A DNA stretch of 64,000 bases from Mycoplana azooxidifex (lineage in GTDB: Bacteria > Pseudomonadota > Alphaproteobacteria > Rhizobiales > Rhizobiaceae): contig NZ_JACIEE010000008.1 in assembly GCF_014196765.1 (NCBI RefSeq), positions 1 to 64,000 on the forward strand, read 5' to 3'. The notes beneath the pieces are model-generated. The model ran no database searches, had not been told where the DNA came from, and worked only from the letters and a program-made list of their open reading frames with translations. Positions 1 to 7,809 of this stretch are shown piece after piece. Position 1 is the first letter of the stretch, and each line of letters starts with the position of its first letter. The position numbers and the translations under genes are program-made.

Positions 1-92
1 TCGCGTTGCCACCGGTTGCTCACACCGCGCCAACTGGCGTATCAAAAAACGCCGAAACTCTAATCGCCTTTGGATGAAAGTTCAGTGGCAGG
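1..92. other. Unassigned sequence beside the truncated ATPase
   Basis: No gene can be supported in these 92 bases. On the minus strand the ATPase reading frame stops at a TGA that begins the string TGACCTGCCACTGAAC, and what follows does not continue the ATPase family. A sequence starting TGACCTGCC could be the end of an insertion sequence, perhaps of the IS3 family, that cut off the 3' end of the gene. The rest of such an element would lie outside the window, so this is only a suggestion. Confidence 0.2.
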
Positions 93-2030
93 TCAGTAGT
101 TCTCCAGAATGCGTCGGAGGGTGTTCTGGATCGTTAGATTGGACCGATTTTCGTCCCTGACTTCCTGCCACAACAACTCATAAGTCGTCTTCACTGGGTT
201 GGTGGCGTGGCTGACCAGTTCCGAATGCCCTGTGCCTTTTCGGACAACCCAGAACGTCTCGAATGCCCGACGCTCTCCCGTCCGCTGGGGGTCGAAAGTC
301 ACTTCCTTATGGAAGTAAATATTGTGGGTCAAAACGAACACCTGCTTGATCGTGCTGGTCGGATCGCAAGCCCGCACGATGACCCTACGGATCAAGTTGC
401 TGACGACAAACAGGATGTCGCTATCAAGGCTCGAAACGGGGTCGTCAAATACGATGATGCGATTGGACCTCGTACCCGACTCTGACATGCTTCCACTGAT
501 GCGGTGGTAGAAATAGAGGAAGGTGACGAACGTCTTTTCCCCCTCGCTCAGAGTCTCTCCCGCGTCCGAGCCGTCCGACCTGACTATCTTGTAGAAGACC
601 TCATTCTCGCCCGCAGTAGCCAGCCTGAAGTTTCTAAATCCAAATGATGTGAGTAGCTGGTTTATCGCCGTGACCGTGGGTTGGACGCTGGTGACGGACT
701 TCTCAAGCTCGCGCAGTTCCGTGACTTTTGTCCTTTGTTCAGCTGTTTTCGCTTCGATGCTCTGGCTTAGACCTTGTTGAGCCGAAACCAGATTTTGGCG
801 TTGTCCGCGGTAGGTTGCTAGGAGAAGACAGTTTTCTTCGAGAATGTACCGCCAGACGTCCATTGCCAGCGCCGCGCGCTCGGTCGCGAGATTGTCTACG
901 AGATCGTTGTGACGCCGAACGTCAATGTTTGCGGCGTCGACTGCGTCCTCGATTTCCTTGAGGATCGTCGCGACCGGCTCGAGCGTGACCGCAGCACTGG
1001 GTTCCTTCCTCTTCCTCTCGAGGTGCTGCGCATTGTGGCTTAATGACAATTGGAGAGTATCGTGCAATCGGGAAATTAGGGGAATGTCAAGGTGATCGGA
1101 ACCTGAAGAGATCAAAGCTTCGACGTGTGTGAGGGCGGCATCTGAAAGTGCCGTGTACCTCTCGATTAGGCCACTGATCACGTCGATCTCCGCCTGGTAT
1201 TGCTCATCGAAATACTCGTCAATCTTCTCGCGGAATGCGTGATCGGTATCTTGCTGACAGAACGGGCAGCGGTCGTCATGGAAATACTGAAGACCTGCCT
1301 TCACCCAATCGCTGTTGCGGAGCTTCTTGATCAAGGGACCGATATCTACGTCTTCCTTTCCGACGATTCTCTTGGCGAGAATCGGAGCTAATTCAATTTC
1401 CACCAAACGAGAACCATCGGGGGCTTGCAGAAGCGTCGCATGCGCTTTGGTCGGGCCGAACAGGGTCGTAGCCCGCTCGGAAAGCTCTGCTAGGTCTTTC
1501 AGCTCGGCCTGATTCTCGGAGTCTTCCTTGATCAGTCGCTCGGCGAACTTCTCTTTCGAATTCAGGACGCCCTGAAACGCTTCTTTGAAAACGTTCTCGT
1601 GCTTGAGTTTCGTTTTCCAGCCCTCTTCCCGAAAGCTGTTGTTGAGTTCGTCGAGTTCTGTGTTTTTAGTTTCAAGGACGGCACGCCTACGATTGATATC
1701 GTCTTGAAGCGTCGCAGCCTCATGTCTTGCGTTCTCGATCCTCGCGATAATCGCGGCGTCTTGCTGGCCAAGGGTGAAGATACCTCGCATCCGCGAGGTG
1801 AAATTATCCGCCACGAAGTCTCGGTTATAGACTAGGCACTCGAGAGCCAGATTTTGCGCCCATCGCACGCTGCAGGACTGATAGTTAGCCGGTGACGCGA
1901 TCACCCGGGATATCGTCGTCTTCCCAGAGCCATTTGCACCATAGATGAAATTCACCTGCCGAAGTCCGACCAGGGTTTGCTGCGGTCCCACGTAGGTGGC
2001 GACGCCATGAATATCGATCTGTTCGAGCAT
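93..2030 (-). CDS. RloC/PrrC-like AAA ATPase, C-terminally truncated
   Basis: A 645-residue SMC-like ATPase of the AAA_13 type, the family that includes the anticodon nucleases PrrC and RloC. Visible features are a Walker A GANGSGKTT at residues 31-39, coiled coil on both sides of a zinc-hook CPFCQQ near residue 258, the ABC signature LSEGEKTF near 493, Walker B VFDDPVSSLD near 528, and the switch histidine in VLTHNIYFHKE near 570. Family members usually continue for several tens of residues after the IQNTLRRILENY motif, but here a stop follows at once, so the C-terminus appears cut off. The start is supported by GGGGAAG upstream of the ATG. The upstream DNA is coding sequence of the broken tail gene, so any promoter is borrowed or lost. 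A role in phage defence is inferred; activity is doubtful because of the truncation. Confidence 0.7.
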   Translation of the reverse strand: MLEQIDIHGVATYVGPQQTLVGLRQVNFIYGANGSGKTTISRVIASPANYQSCSVRWAQNLALECLVYNRDFVADNFTSRMRGIFTLGQQDAAIIARIENARHEAATLQDDINRRRAVLETKNTELDELNNSFREEGWKTKLKHENVFKEAFQGVLNSKEKFAERLIKEDSENQAELKDLAELSERATTLFGPTKAHATLLQAPDGSRLVEIELAPILAKRIVGKEDVDIGPLIKKLRNSDWVKAGLQYFHDDRCPFCQQDTDHAFREKIDEYFDEQYQAEIDVISGLIERYTALSDAALTHVEALISSGSDHLDIPLISRLHDTLQLSLSHNAQHLERKRKEPSAAVTLEPVATILKEIEDAVDAANIDVRRHNDLVDNLATERAALAMDVWRYILEENCLLLATYRGQRQNLVSAQQGLSQSIEAKTAEQRTKVTELRELEKSVTSVQPTVTAINQLLTSFGFRNFRLATAGENEVFYKIVRSDGSDAGETLSEGEKTFVTFLYFYHRISGSMSESGTRSNRIIVFDDPVSSLDSDILFVVSNLIRRVIVRACDPTSTIKQVFVLTHNIYFHKEVTFDPQRTGERRAFETFWVVRKGTGHSELVSHATNPVKTTYELLWQEVRDENRSNLTIQNTLRRILENY

Positions 2031-2049
2031 ACGGACTTCCCCAACTGCA

Positions 2050-2569
2050 GGCGAAGTCTACCGGCGGATGGTGCTGCACTATGCGCTGCTGGCGGAAGCC
2101 GCGGGCGGCGTCGACGGCTTCATCGTCGGCTCCGAACTACGGGGGCTGACGCAGGTGCGCGACGGGGCGGGCGCGTTTGCCTTCGTCGAGGCGCTGTGCG
2201 ACCTCGCCACCGACGTTCGCCCGATCGTCGGGCCGCAGACGAAGCTGACCTACGGCGCCGACTGGAGCGAATACTTCGGCTACCATCCGGCGGACGGCAG
2301 CGGCGAGGTGCATTTCAACCTCGATCCCCTCTGGGCGTCCGAGGCGATCGATGCGATCGGCATCGACAACTACATGCCGCTCTCCGACTGGCGCGACGGC
2401 GATGCGATCACCGGCAATCCGGACGGCTTTCGCCTCGCAGACGACGCGGCGGCCATGCGCGGCCAGATCGCGGCCGGGGAGGGATACGACTGGTACTATG
2501 CGAGCCCGGCCGACCGGGCGGCAAGGCTGCGCTCGCCGATCACCGACGGCATGGCCGGGCGGGACTGGC
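2050..2569 (+). pseudogene. Gene-transfer-agent/phage tail megatron protein, internal fragment (GTA TIM-barrel domain)
   Basis: This frame encodes part of the glycoside-hydrolase-like TIM-barrel domain of the large baseplate protein of gene transfer agents and related prophages (RcGTA g15 type). Conserved strings include YRRMVLHYA, FIVGSELRGLT, ADWSEYFGYH, DAIGIDNYMPLSDWRDG and EGYDWYYAS. The 5' part of the gene is missing: the frame begins abruptly at about 2050, right where the ATPase gene on the other strand starts. The fragment runs colinearly up to GMAGRDWL and is then interrupted by the Tn7-like element. The reading resumes at 34585. With both ends missing it cannot make a functional protein. 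Confidence 0.85.
2565..2569. repeat. Target-site duplication CTGGC, left copy
   Basis: CTGGC directly precedes the TG terminus at 2570 and recurs directly after the CA terminus at 34584. The surrounding identity is 7 bp (ACTGGCT), but 5 bp is what places TG and CA at the element ends, and 5 bp is normal for Tn7/Mu-type transposition. Removing the element with one copy of the repeat gives a continuous frame reading GMAGRDWLYRYKDLHGWW, the same length as the conserved family sequence at this point. Confidence 0.85.
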
Positions 2570-2595
2570 TGCGGCCCGGCAACTACCCTTGTGAA
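2570..2595 (+). repeat. Left terminal inverted repeat of the Tn7-like element
   Basis: This 26-bp end begins TGCGGCCC and finishes with the core ACTACCCTTGTGAA. It matches the reverse complement of 34559-34584 at 21 of 26 positions, with all mismatches in the outer 12 bases. The TG tip and TGNGG start resemble the tips of known Tn7-family ends. Confidence 0.85.
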
Positions 2596-3000
2596 AATGG
2601 CAACTGAACTTGGGAGAGATGCGAATAATACATTGCTCTGGCGCTATGTCAATTTTTTATATTTTGCAGAAAGCGCGGTTCGAACTCCAAAAATTGCCCA
2701 TCATGGTCTCCTGAGTAGGGCTATCCAATTCGCCTTTGATTCGCGAGTTTTTGCGGCTCGTTGGGAGGGAGGAACAAAAAAACCGCCAGAAAGGCGGTTT
2801 TTTCACATCGGTTCAAAATAATTTTGGTACCGCGTTTTTTTGGTTTTTGGCGGGTTCTTGGCTATCATCCCGCTTGCTCTGCCCGATGAGACCTCGGCCG
2901 GCGTTAACTATTTTCCTGGGGTGGGCGTTTAAAAAGACGTGGTTACTACCTCAGCCATGAAGCACTGATTGGAATTTTTCTAAGTAAAATTGAAGTCGCT
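2596..3000. other. Left-end non-coding region of the transposon
   Basis: About 400 AT-rich bases with no convincing gene, in clear contrast to the GC-rich tail gene beside it. It holds the left end and an intrinsic terminator at 2776-2803. Tn7-type left ends normally hold several transposase-binding sites; a partial match (ACTACC, 2944-2949) is visible, but I could not make out a second convincing copy of the core. Confidence 0.5.
2776..2803. terminator. Bidirectional intrinsic terminator in the left end
   Basis: A perfect stem ACCGCC / GGCGGT with loop AGAAA is flanked by an A-tract on one side and a T-tract on the other, so it can end transcription in both directions. It would insulate the FtsH-like operon (leftward) from transcription entering from the tail gene (rightward), as expected near a transposon end. 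Confidence 0.8.
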
Positions 3001-4950
3001 CTAATTAAAGACGTCGTTGGAGAGATCAATGGCGAGTTTTTTAATTGAGCGGTGTGATCCGAATACGATCTGGCGGACCTCGTCGCCAGTTAACGACTGT
3101 TGCCTGACCAAGGCGTCGGAGACCTTTCGCAAGACCCCGATGCGCTCGCTGAGCATTTTCTCCACTCGCTTGTACTGCGCCTTCAATCGAGCCTCGACGT
3201 CTTGCGCCAACCTCGGTCTTACATCCCGAAGGCGCTCAAGTTCGCCCGTCCGTTCGGCCGCCTGTGAGGAAATCATAGACCCGAAGCCCCATTTGACTTC
3301 CATCATTGTCGCCAGTTCGGTAGCCCGGACGAGGTCAGATTCCATATGACCGCCGGACCCGTTCGTATGTTCTCCGAAAACGAGTCTCTCTGCAGCCATG
3401 CCTGCCAGCAGTACCGCGATCTTGTTGTCGAAGAAGGTTGAAGTCCGTCTTTCGAACAAACGCTCTTCGAACAGGGTTCCGCCAAGGCTTTGCGTTCTGA
3501 TCGCGCTCGACACCGTCTCGGAAATTGTTACTGACTGCAGTCGGTCCGCTTCCACCATGACACCCACAATCGCATGGCCGGCCTCGTGGACCGCGACCAT
3601 TTTCAAGACGTCGAGCGGGATCGGATTCCTCTCCGGCATCGCGGCCATTAGGTCCGCCATAGTCAAAGGACGCTTACCGCGGCGCGCCACTCGACGGGCC
3701 GACCTTACACACTTGGCAATGTCCGCGCCCGACCAACCCTCGGACCATTTGGCGGGTTCGCCCAGGTCGGCATCCAGGAGGTCGATACCGAGATGAAATC
3801 TAAAGATATCAGCGCGGGTCACAGCGTCTGGCATTTTGATTTCGAACTGCCTCTCGAGCCGGCCCGGTCTCAATAGTGCCGGATCGATCAGCTCTGGGAA
3901 GTTGGTTGCCCCGACAACCACCACGCCTTCCAATTCCTGCGCGCCATCCACGCACTCCAGCAGGGCGTTGATGACTTGTCGTTGATAAGAGGCGTTGTCG
4001 CCCGACGCCGAAGCCCTGTCGCCGATACTGTCAAACTCATCGATGAAGAGGATCGTCGGCGATTCCTTCCTAGCCTCGTTGAATGAGCGTCTCATTGCCT
4101 TCAACATGTCGCCGAGATGACCGTGACTCTGCCACTGAGCAGCCGAGGTCGCGACAAACGCCGCGCCACAGGACTGCGCGAGAGCTGAGGCGAATTGTGT
4201 CTTCCCTGAACCTGGTTGCCCAGAAATCAAGACCCCGCGATCAATCGCGCTCCAGTCAAGTTTCCCCGTCTTCCAGTCGGCGAGGTCTTGCGCCAAGTCC
4301 ATTCCCCATACCATCGCCTCGCCGTAGCCGGAGAGTTCTTCCAACCTCGGGCCAGCCGTTTCCGGTGTTGATGCGGACTGTTCGCCCGGAGTGTTCAGAC
4401 GACGAAGTCTTCCGATAACCGCGTTCGCCGATCGACCAATCCGGAATGCCAACGACACCCTGCCGAGGTCCTGGGTTGCAAGGAATGCCGCATCTTCTCT
4501 GCTGATCCTCCCGAACCCCATACGCCAAGCGGCAATCATGAAGTCCGCGCCTGTCGGAGGAGGAATGGCGACGACGACGTCAGATGCTGCGATAAGTTCG
4601 TCCGTCACCAGGTCCTTGTGCTTCAACAGGACGATGGCTCGTTCGCAGTACCGAAGCTTGCCAAGCTGGGAAGCCGCATCCTCAACGGTGTCGATACTGA
4701 TGACGTCGAAGCTGTTGGCGAAATCCAATTCATCCGCCGCCTTAGGTTTGTCCAAGACACGGAGGCCCGCGACACGAAAGGCTCCATGGTTGGCCTGGTC
4801 ATCGAGTACGAGACTGGCGACGAAACGACGTGACCGCTTTAGCATCGGCCTGATTGCGCGTGAAATGATTGCGAGGGCTACGTGCGACGAGAGAGTGAGT
4901 TCATCATCGATACGTGCCCGACGGCGAGCTGCATATGAAGAGCTTTGCAT
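3001..4950 (-). CDS. Soluble FtsH-like AAA+ zinc metalloprotease
   Basis: 649 residues. The C-terminal two thirds have the architecture of FtsH: Walker A GQPGSGKT at 244-251, Walker B ILFIDEF at 300-306, second region of homology GATNFPELIDPALLRPGR at 348-365, and M41 peptidase motif HEAGH at 455-459 with a probable third zinc ligand Asp539 in ESDLVRATELA. Unlike true FtsH it has no transmembrane segments; the first 210 residues form an unrecognised domain. It is therefore likely a cytosolic ATP-dependent unfoldase-protease. It lies 40 bp after the TnsA-like gene, so the two probably form an operon, and it sits between the transposon left end and the tns genes. It could act on the transposition complex, as ClpX acts on MuA, or be a defence factor. 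Both ideas are inference; the enzyme class is clear. Confidence 0.85.
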   Translation of the reverse strand: MQSSSYAARRRARIDDELTLSSHVALAIISRAIRPMLKRSRRFVASLVLDDQANHGAFRVAGLRVLDKPKAADELDFANSFDVISIDTVEDAASQLGKLRYCERAIVLLKHKDLVTDELIAASDVVVAIPPPTGADFMIAAWRMGFGRISREDAAFLATQDLGRVSLAFRIGRSANAVIGRLRRLNTPGEQSASTPETAGPRLEELSGYGEAMVWGMDLAQDLADWKTGKLDWSAIDRGVLISGQPGSGKTQFASALAQSCGAAFVATSAAQWQSHGHLGDMLKAMRRSFNEARKESPTILFIDEFDSIGDRASASGDNASYQRQVINALLECVDGAQELEGVVVVGATNFPELIDPALLRPGRLERQFEIKMPDAVTRADIFRFHLGIDLLDADLGEPAKWSEGWSGADIAKCVRSARRVARRGKRPLTMADLMAAMPERNPIPLDVLKMVAVHEAGHAIVGVMVEADRLQSVTISETVSSAIRTQSLGGTLFEERLFERRTSTFFDNKIAVLLAGMAAERLVFGEHTNGSGGHMESDLVRATELATMMEVKWGFGSMISSQAAERTGELERLRDVRPRLAQDVEARLKAQYKRVEKMLSERIGVLRKVSDALVRQQSLTGDEVRQIVFGSHRSIKKLAIDLSNDVFN

Positions 4951-4990
4951 TGTTGGACCTCGAGCAGAATTCAGGAACGGCGTGCAGCTG

Positions 4991-5629
4991 TCACCCAGCT
5001 ATTCGCCGCACCGCCGTCCGAGGTCCGATAAGCTCGTCATCCAATTCCACTTGCACGAACTCCCGGAGGATCATCGAGGCAAGTCCCGCCATGGGTTTGA
5101 CCTCTTGGAAAGCGCCGAGGCATTCGGCGACCGTGAGGGTGGTGTGCTCGTCAAGGGCCGCCAATAACCGAACACGATCGTTAAGGCCGACTTCGTAGTT
5201 GCCGTAGCGCAGGAGATCACGGGCGTTCTTCAGTCGAAAGCCCGAATAGACTTCGTTCGCCAAATAGCCCCGATATCCGCATCCCATTTTCTCGGCCGCT
5301 CGGGTAGCCACGAAGGCATCGCGGCGACGCGCACGGTCCGGCGCATCCACCACTTTTGGGTTGCCGAAGCGGTCTCTGATGATGAAGTCGAAAGGAGGTT
5401 CGTCGAGGTCCTCATCATCGACCGGCGTCGCGGAAGTCCAAGAAACAATGTCCGGATCAACGTCAAACAGGCAGGCGAGGTCTCGGGTAACTTGCGATCT
5501 GAAAGAGATGTTACCCTCCGCCTTCACAGTGGCCCGGGGATAGAAATCAGTGATGGCCCGAGCTAGCTGGGGAGCTACGATTCCATTCACGCGATATAAG
5601 GTTCCCATCGGATTACTCGCATTTGACAT
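4991..5629 (-). CDS. TnsA-like protein with degenerate catalytic site
   Basis: 212 residues from the ATG at 5629 (an upstream TTG at 5668 would add 13). The pattern follows TnsA endonuclease-like proteins: FRSQVTRDLACLFDVDPDIV matches the family SxxERDxxxLLxxDPDV stretch, FDFIIRDRFGNPKVVDA matches PDFxVxxxDGxxxxVEVK, and then a helical C-terminal half ending VELDDELIGPRTAVRRI follows. The catalytic Glu of SxxERD is Thr and the EVK motif is VDA, so two of three expected active-site positions are lost and a nuclease role is unlikely. It precedes the FtsH-like gene in an apparent operon. It may act as an adaptor that recognises TnsB or TnsC. The family call is by eye and could be wrong; it is then an unknown protein. 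Confidence 0.55.
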   Translation of the reverse strand: MSNASNPMGTLYRVNGIVAPQLARAITDFYPRATVKAEGNISFRSQVTRDLACLFDVDPDIVSWTSATPVDDEDLDEPPFDFIIRDRFGNPKVVDAPDRARRRDAFVATRAAEKMGCGYRGYLANEVYSGFRLKNARDLLRYGNYEVGLNDRVRLLAALDEHTTLTVAECLGAFQEVKPMAGLASMILREFVQVELDDELIGPRTAVRRIAG

Positions 5630-6532
5630 TGACGACGATCTGCGGCCCACCTTGGGCGGTAAGATCAACTTATTCGCCGAGCGATGTCTGTCTGGGTCCT
5701 GAGCATGGGGGCATTCGTACCGGGCTCGGGGAACTCACGTCAACGCGGGCGATCCATTTTCACACGCGGATACCTTTGGGAGCCGAGGCACCAGGAATTC
5801 CGGACTTCGCGAGGAAGACCCGGCTAGGACGCTCAAGACGCGCGTACGACCTTTTCGGGGCGACGTGTTAACCTTTTGGTCCGGCAGGCGGCCGCCAATC
5901 GTCAGGTTGCATCAAATCGTAAGGCCACTTTTACGCGCAGAGGCAGCCTTTGGGATATACGCTTTGTTAACCAGCTCCGGCTTCACTCGGCTTATCCGCT
6001 ACTCTAGGCGGGTGCCGAAAAGGGGCGGCGAGACACCCGAAACAGGAGTAAATGATTGCGGCACCCGAAAATGAGAAAGGGGCCATCTTCAGAATGGCCC
6101 CTTTCTAGTCGGTGTGGCTGACCTCTCTGCAAATCGGTCGAGACACAAACAAAGACAGTTGGACGGTAATCCAGAACGGTTAGCGCCGCGTTAACGCGTG
6201 CAATCTGCGCGGCGTTGGCTGCTGACAATTTATCCGGGAGCCCGGTTGACTGCAGGTTGCGTTCTTCTTATGTTCCACCTCCATCGGAGCGAAGAACCTA
6301 TACCGCCCGACCCGGAGAGACCACGATGACGAGAGTTTGGACAGCCCAGCACCGAATATGATCAGCGTTCGTTGATCCTAGTGGTGGCCGTGCGATCATC
6401 GTCGATCCCGACCTTCATATACTTGCAGTAATTCAGCGTACCCCGCCGAGTGCGGGTGCTTAGCCGCATGCCGGATTTCCGATTTCACTCATCCGCGACG
6501 GCCCTGCGCCCGCGGAACAGGAGACGTATGTC
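5630..6532. other. Gene-poor stretch between the FtsH module and the transposase remnants
   Basis: About 900 bases with no open frame that I can support on either strand. It must hold the promoter for the leftward TnsA-like/FtsH-like pair near 5640-5750. A strong hairpin terminator lies at 6076-6104. The short frame starting ATGACGAGAGTTTGG at 6325 has a good Shine-Dalgarno sequence but stops after 11 codons, which fits decayed coding DNA upstream of the transposase remnants. Confidence 0.5.
6076..6104. terminator. Intrinsic terminator
   Basis: An 11-bp perfect stem AAAGGGGCCAT / ATGGCCCCTTT with a 7-base loop. The T-rich end is present on the plus strand and A-residues lie on the other side, so it could work in both directions. 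It isolates the tns side from the FtsH-like module. Confidence 0.7.
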
Positions 6533-6727
6533 ATGTTCGTACCCAAGGACGCCTTCAAACCTGCCGAAGAACTGTCCACCGACCTTTGGGCCAACTACGG
6601 CATCCCGGAGGTTCTTCTAGTTGATAATTCGGGCGGTCTCATCCGCGCGATGTTCGCAAACGGCGATGTCCGGCTCGAGACTGACCTTTGTCGCCGAGAG
6701 GAAGCGGAGGAGGACGTGTCCTGGTGA
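6533..6727 (+). pseudogene. DDE transposase remnant (second Asp region)
   Basis: A 64-residue frame with ribosome site AGGAGA. The middle reads LWANYGIPEVLLVDNSGGL, which matches the part of retroviral-integrase-type transposases that carries the second catalytic Asp (DNG/DNS). Everything before and after that region is missing. It is most easily read as a decayed transposase from an earlier transposition module. It could be a translated small protein, but nothing supports a function. Confidence 0.5.
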
Positions 6728-6868
6728 ATAATTCCTCCGCCTGCGGTCGCGGACAGTCGTTGGCCCATCTCGCTCGGCCGCCGCCTTAGTCCGTCAGGCC
6801 CCAATTGCAACCATTTCAGTCCAACCAGCAGCGACGCACAGCGTCAGCGGCATAGGAGAGTCATTGTC

Positions 6869-7066
6869 ATGAAAGCGGAAACAACTGGTCTTCCCACGAC
6901 TCGGCAACTCGACATCGACAGCACGTCAGTTCTTGGGTGGCAGGTCACCGTCGCGATCGATCACGCTACGCGGTGCATTGTCGCCTGCCATGTGGGGAGG
7001 CCCAGCGAGAAGGACAGCATCGAGCGTTTCTTCGCGAGTCTCGAATGTACGAGGAGCGGTCGATGA
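6869..7066 (+). pseudogene. DDE transposase remnant with internal deletion
   Basis: A 65-residue frame with ribosome site GGAGA. QLDIDSTSV and WQVTVAIDHATRCIVACHV match the start of an integrase-core domain, including the first catalytic Asp. The frame then passes straight to EKDSIERFFASLE, which matches the region of the final catalytic Glu. The segment with the second Asp is gone, so this is an in-frame deletion derivative. It overlaps the start of tnsA by 4 bases and may help to translate it. The piece at 6533 carries the missing region but in the wrong order, so the two are probably separate scars. Confidence 0.55.
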
Positions 7067-7809
7067 GGACAGGCTTCGAACCCGACCACGTTCCCGTACA
7101 CACAGTCCCTGCCGTGGTGCACAACGGGGCGATGCCCGTGAACGTACCGAGCTCCAAATGCCGGGGCACGTCGATCCGGGTCCGCCAGCCTCTTTCCGAG
7201 GATGCTGTCATTTTCTGGGAGACCGATCCTCGCGTCGAGGCGATCTCGCACTACCCCGTCGAAATCAAATGGTCTCGTACACGGCGAGACGGCTCGATCA
7301 AGGAAATGAAGCATAACATCGAGTTCGCCATCCGGTGGAAGGGTGGCAGACGCACCTACATCGATGTCGAAAAGGTCTCCCATCACGACGAAACATGGTT
7401 CCAGCTTCGGACGCAGGCCATGAAGTACCGGGTCCCGCGTCAACTCGACGCCATGTACACGGTGATCAGCGAGAAAGTGCTGCACGGCCGACCACTGCTC
7501 TACAATCGTCGGCACATTTACAGTCACCTCCATGTTCGCGACGAGCGTGCCAAGGCGCGCATTCGATGGCTGGTGACGGAGCTGACCCCTCCCATGACCA
7601 TCGCCGCTCTGTCTGAAGCCGCAGTCCTCAGGCGGGTCGGATACCGGATGCTCGACCCTGGAGGTCGACCATTCACCGAGCCGCTTCGCGACGTTGATCG
7701 GGCCTACACCGCCATCATGCAACTCGCCGCCGCCGGAGAACTCCGGATCGATCAATGCCGCGAGATCACCGACCAATCCCTCGTTACCTGGAAGCAAAGG
7801 AGCATCTGA
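7063..7809 (+). CDS. tnsA: TnsA-like transposition endonuclease
   Basis: 248 residues. TnsA makes the 5'-strand cuts that, with TnsB, free a Tn7-type element for cut-and-paste movement. The start ATG at 7063 has GAGGAG six bases upstream; an ATG at 7045 is the alternative. Motifs agree with the TnsA N-terminal nuclease: a Ser-x-Glu start (LSEDAVIFWETDPRVE), a yPVxIKW strand, IEFAIRWKGG in place of PDF, and YIDVEK in place of the EVK motif. The C-terminal half is helical, as in TnsA. The catalytic site is not canonical, so activity should not be assumed. It is first in the operon, and its stop overlaps the tnsB start (TGATG). Confidence 0.75.
   Translation: MRTGFEPDHVPVHTVPAVVHNGAMPVNVPSSKCRGTSIRVRQPLSEDAVIFWETDPRVEAISHYPVEIKWSRTRRDGSIKEMKHNIEFAIRWKGGRRTYIDVEKVSHHDETWFQLRTQAMKYRVPRQLDAMYTVISEKVLHGRPLLYNRRHIYSHLHVRDERAKARIRWLVTELTPPMTIAALSEAAVLRRVGYRMLDPGGRPFTEPLRDVDRAYTAIMQLAAAGELRIDQCREITDQSLVTWKQRSI

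Noticed and set aside
2583-2595. Treating the ACCCT/AGGGT bases next to TGTGAA as the target duplication
   Set aside because: They are inverted, not direct, copies and belong to the terminal repeats. The true direct repeat CTGGC lies about 12 bp further out on both sides.
6004-6228. Minus-strand frame of 74 codons
   Set aside because: It runs through the strong terminator hairpin and has no recognisable content.
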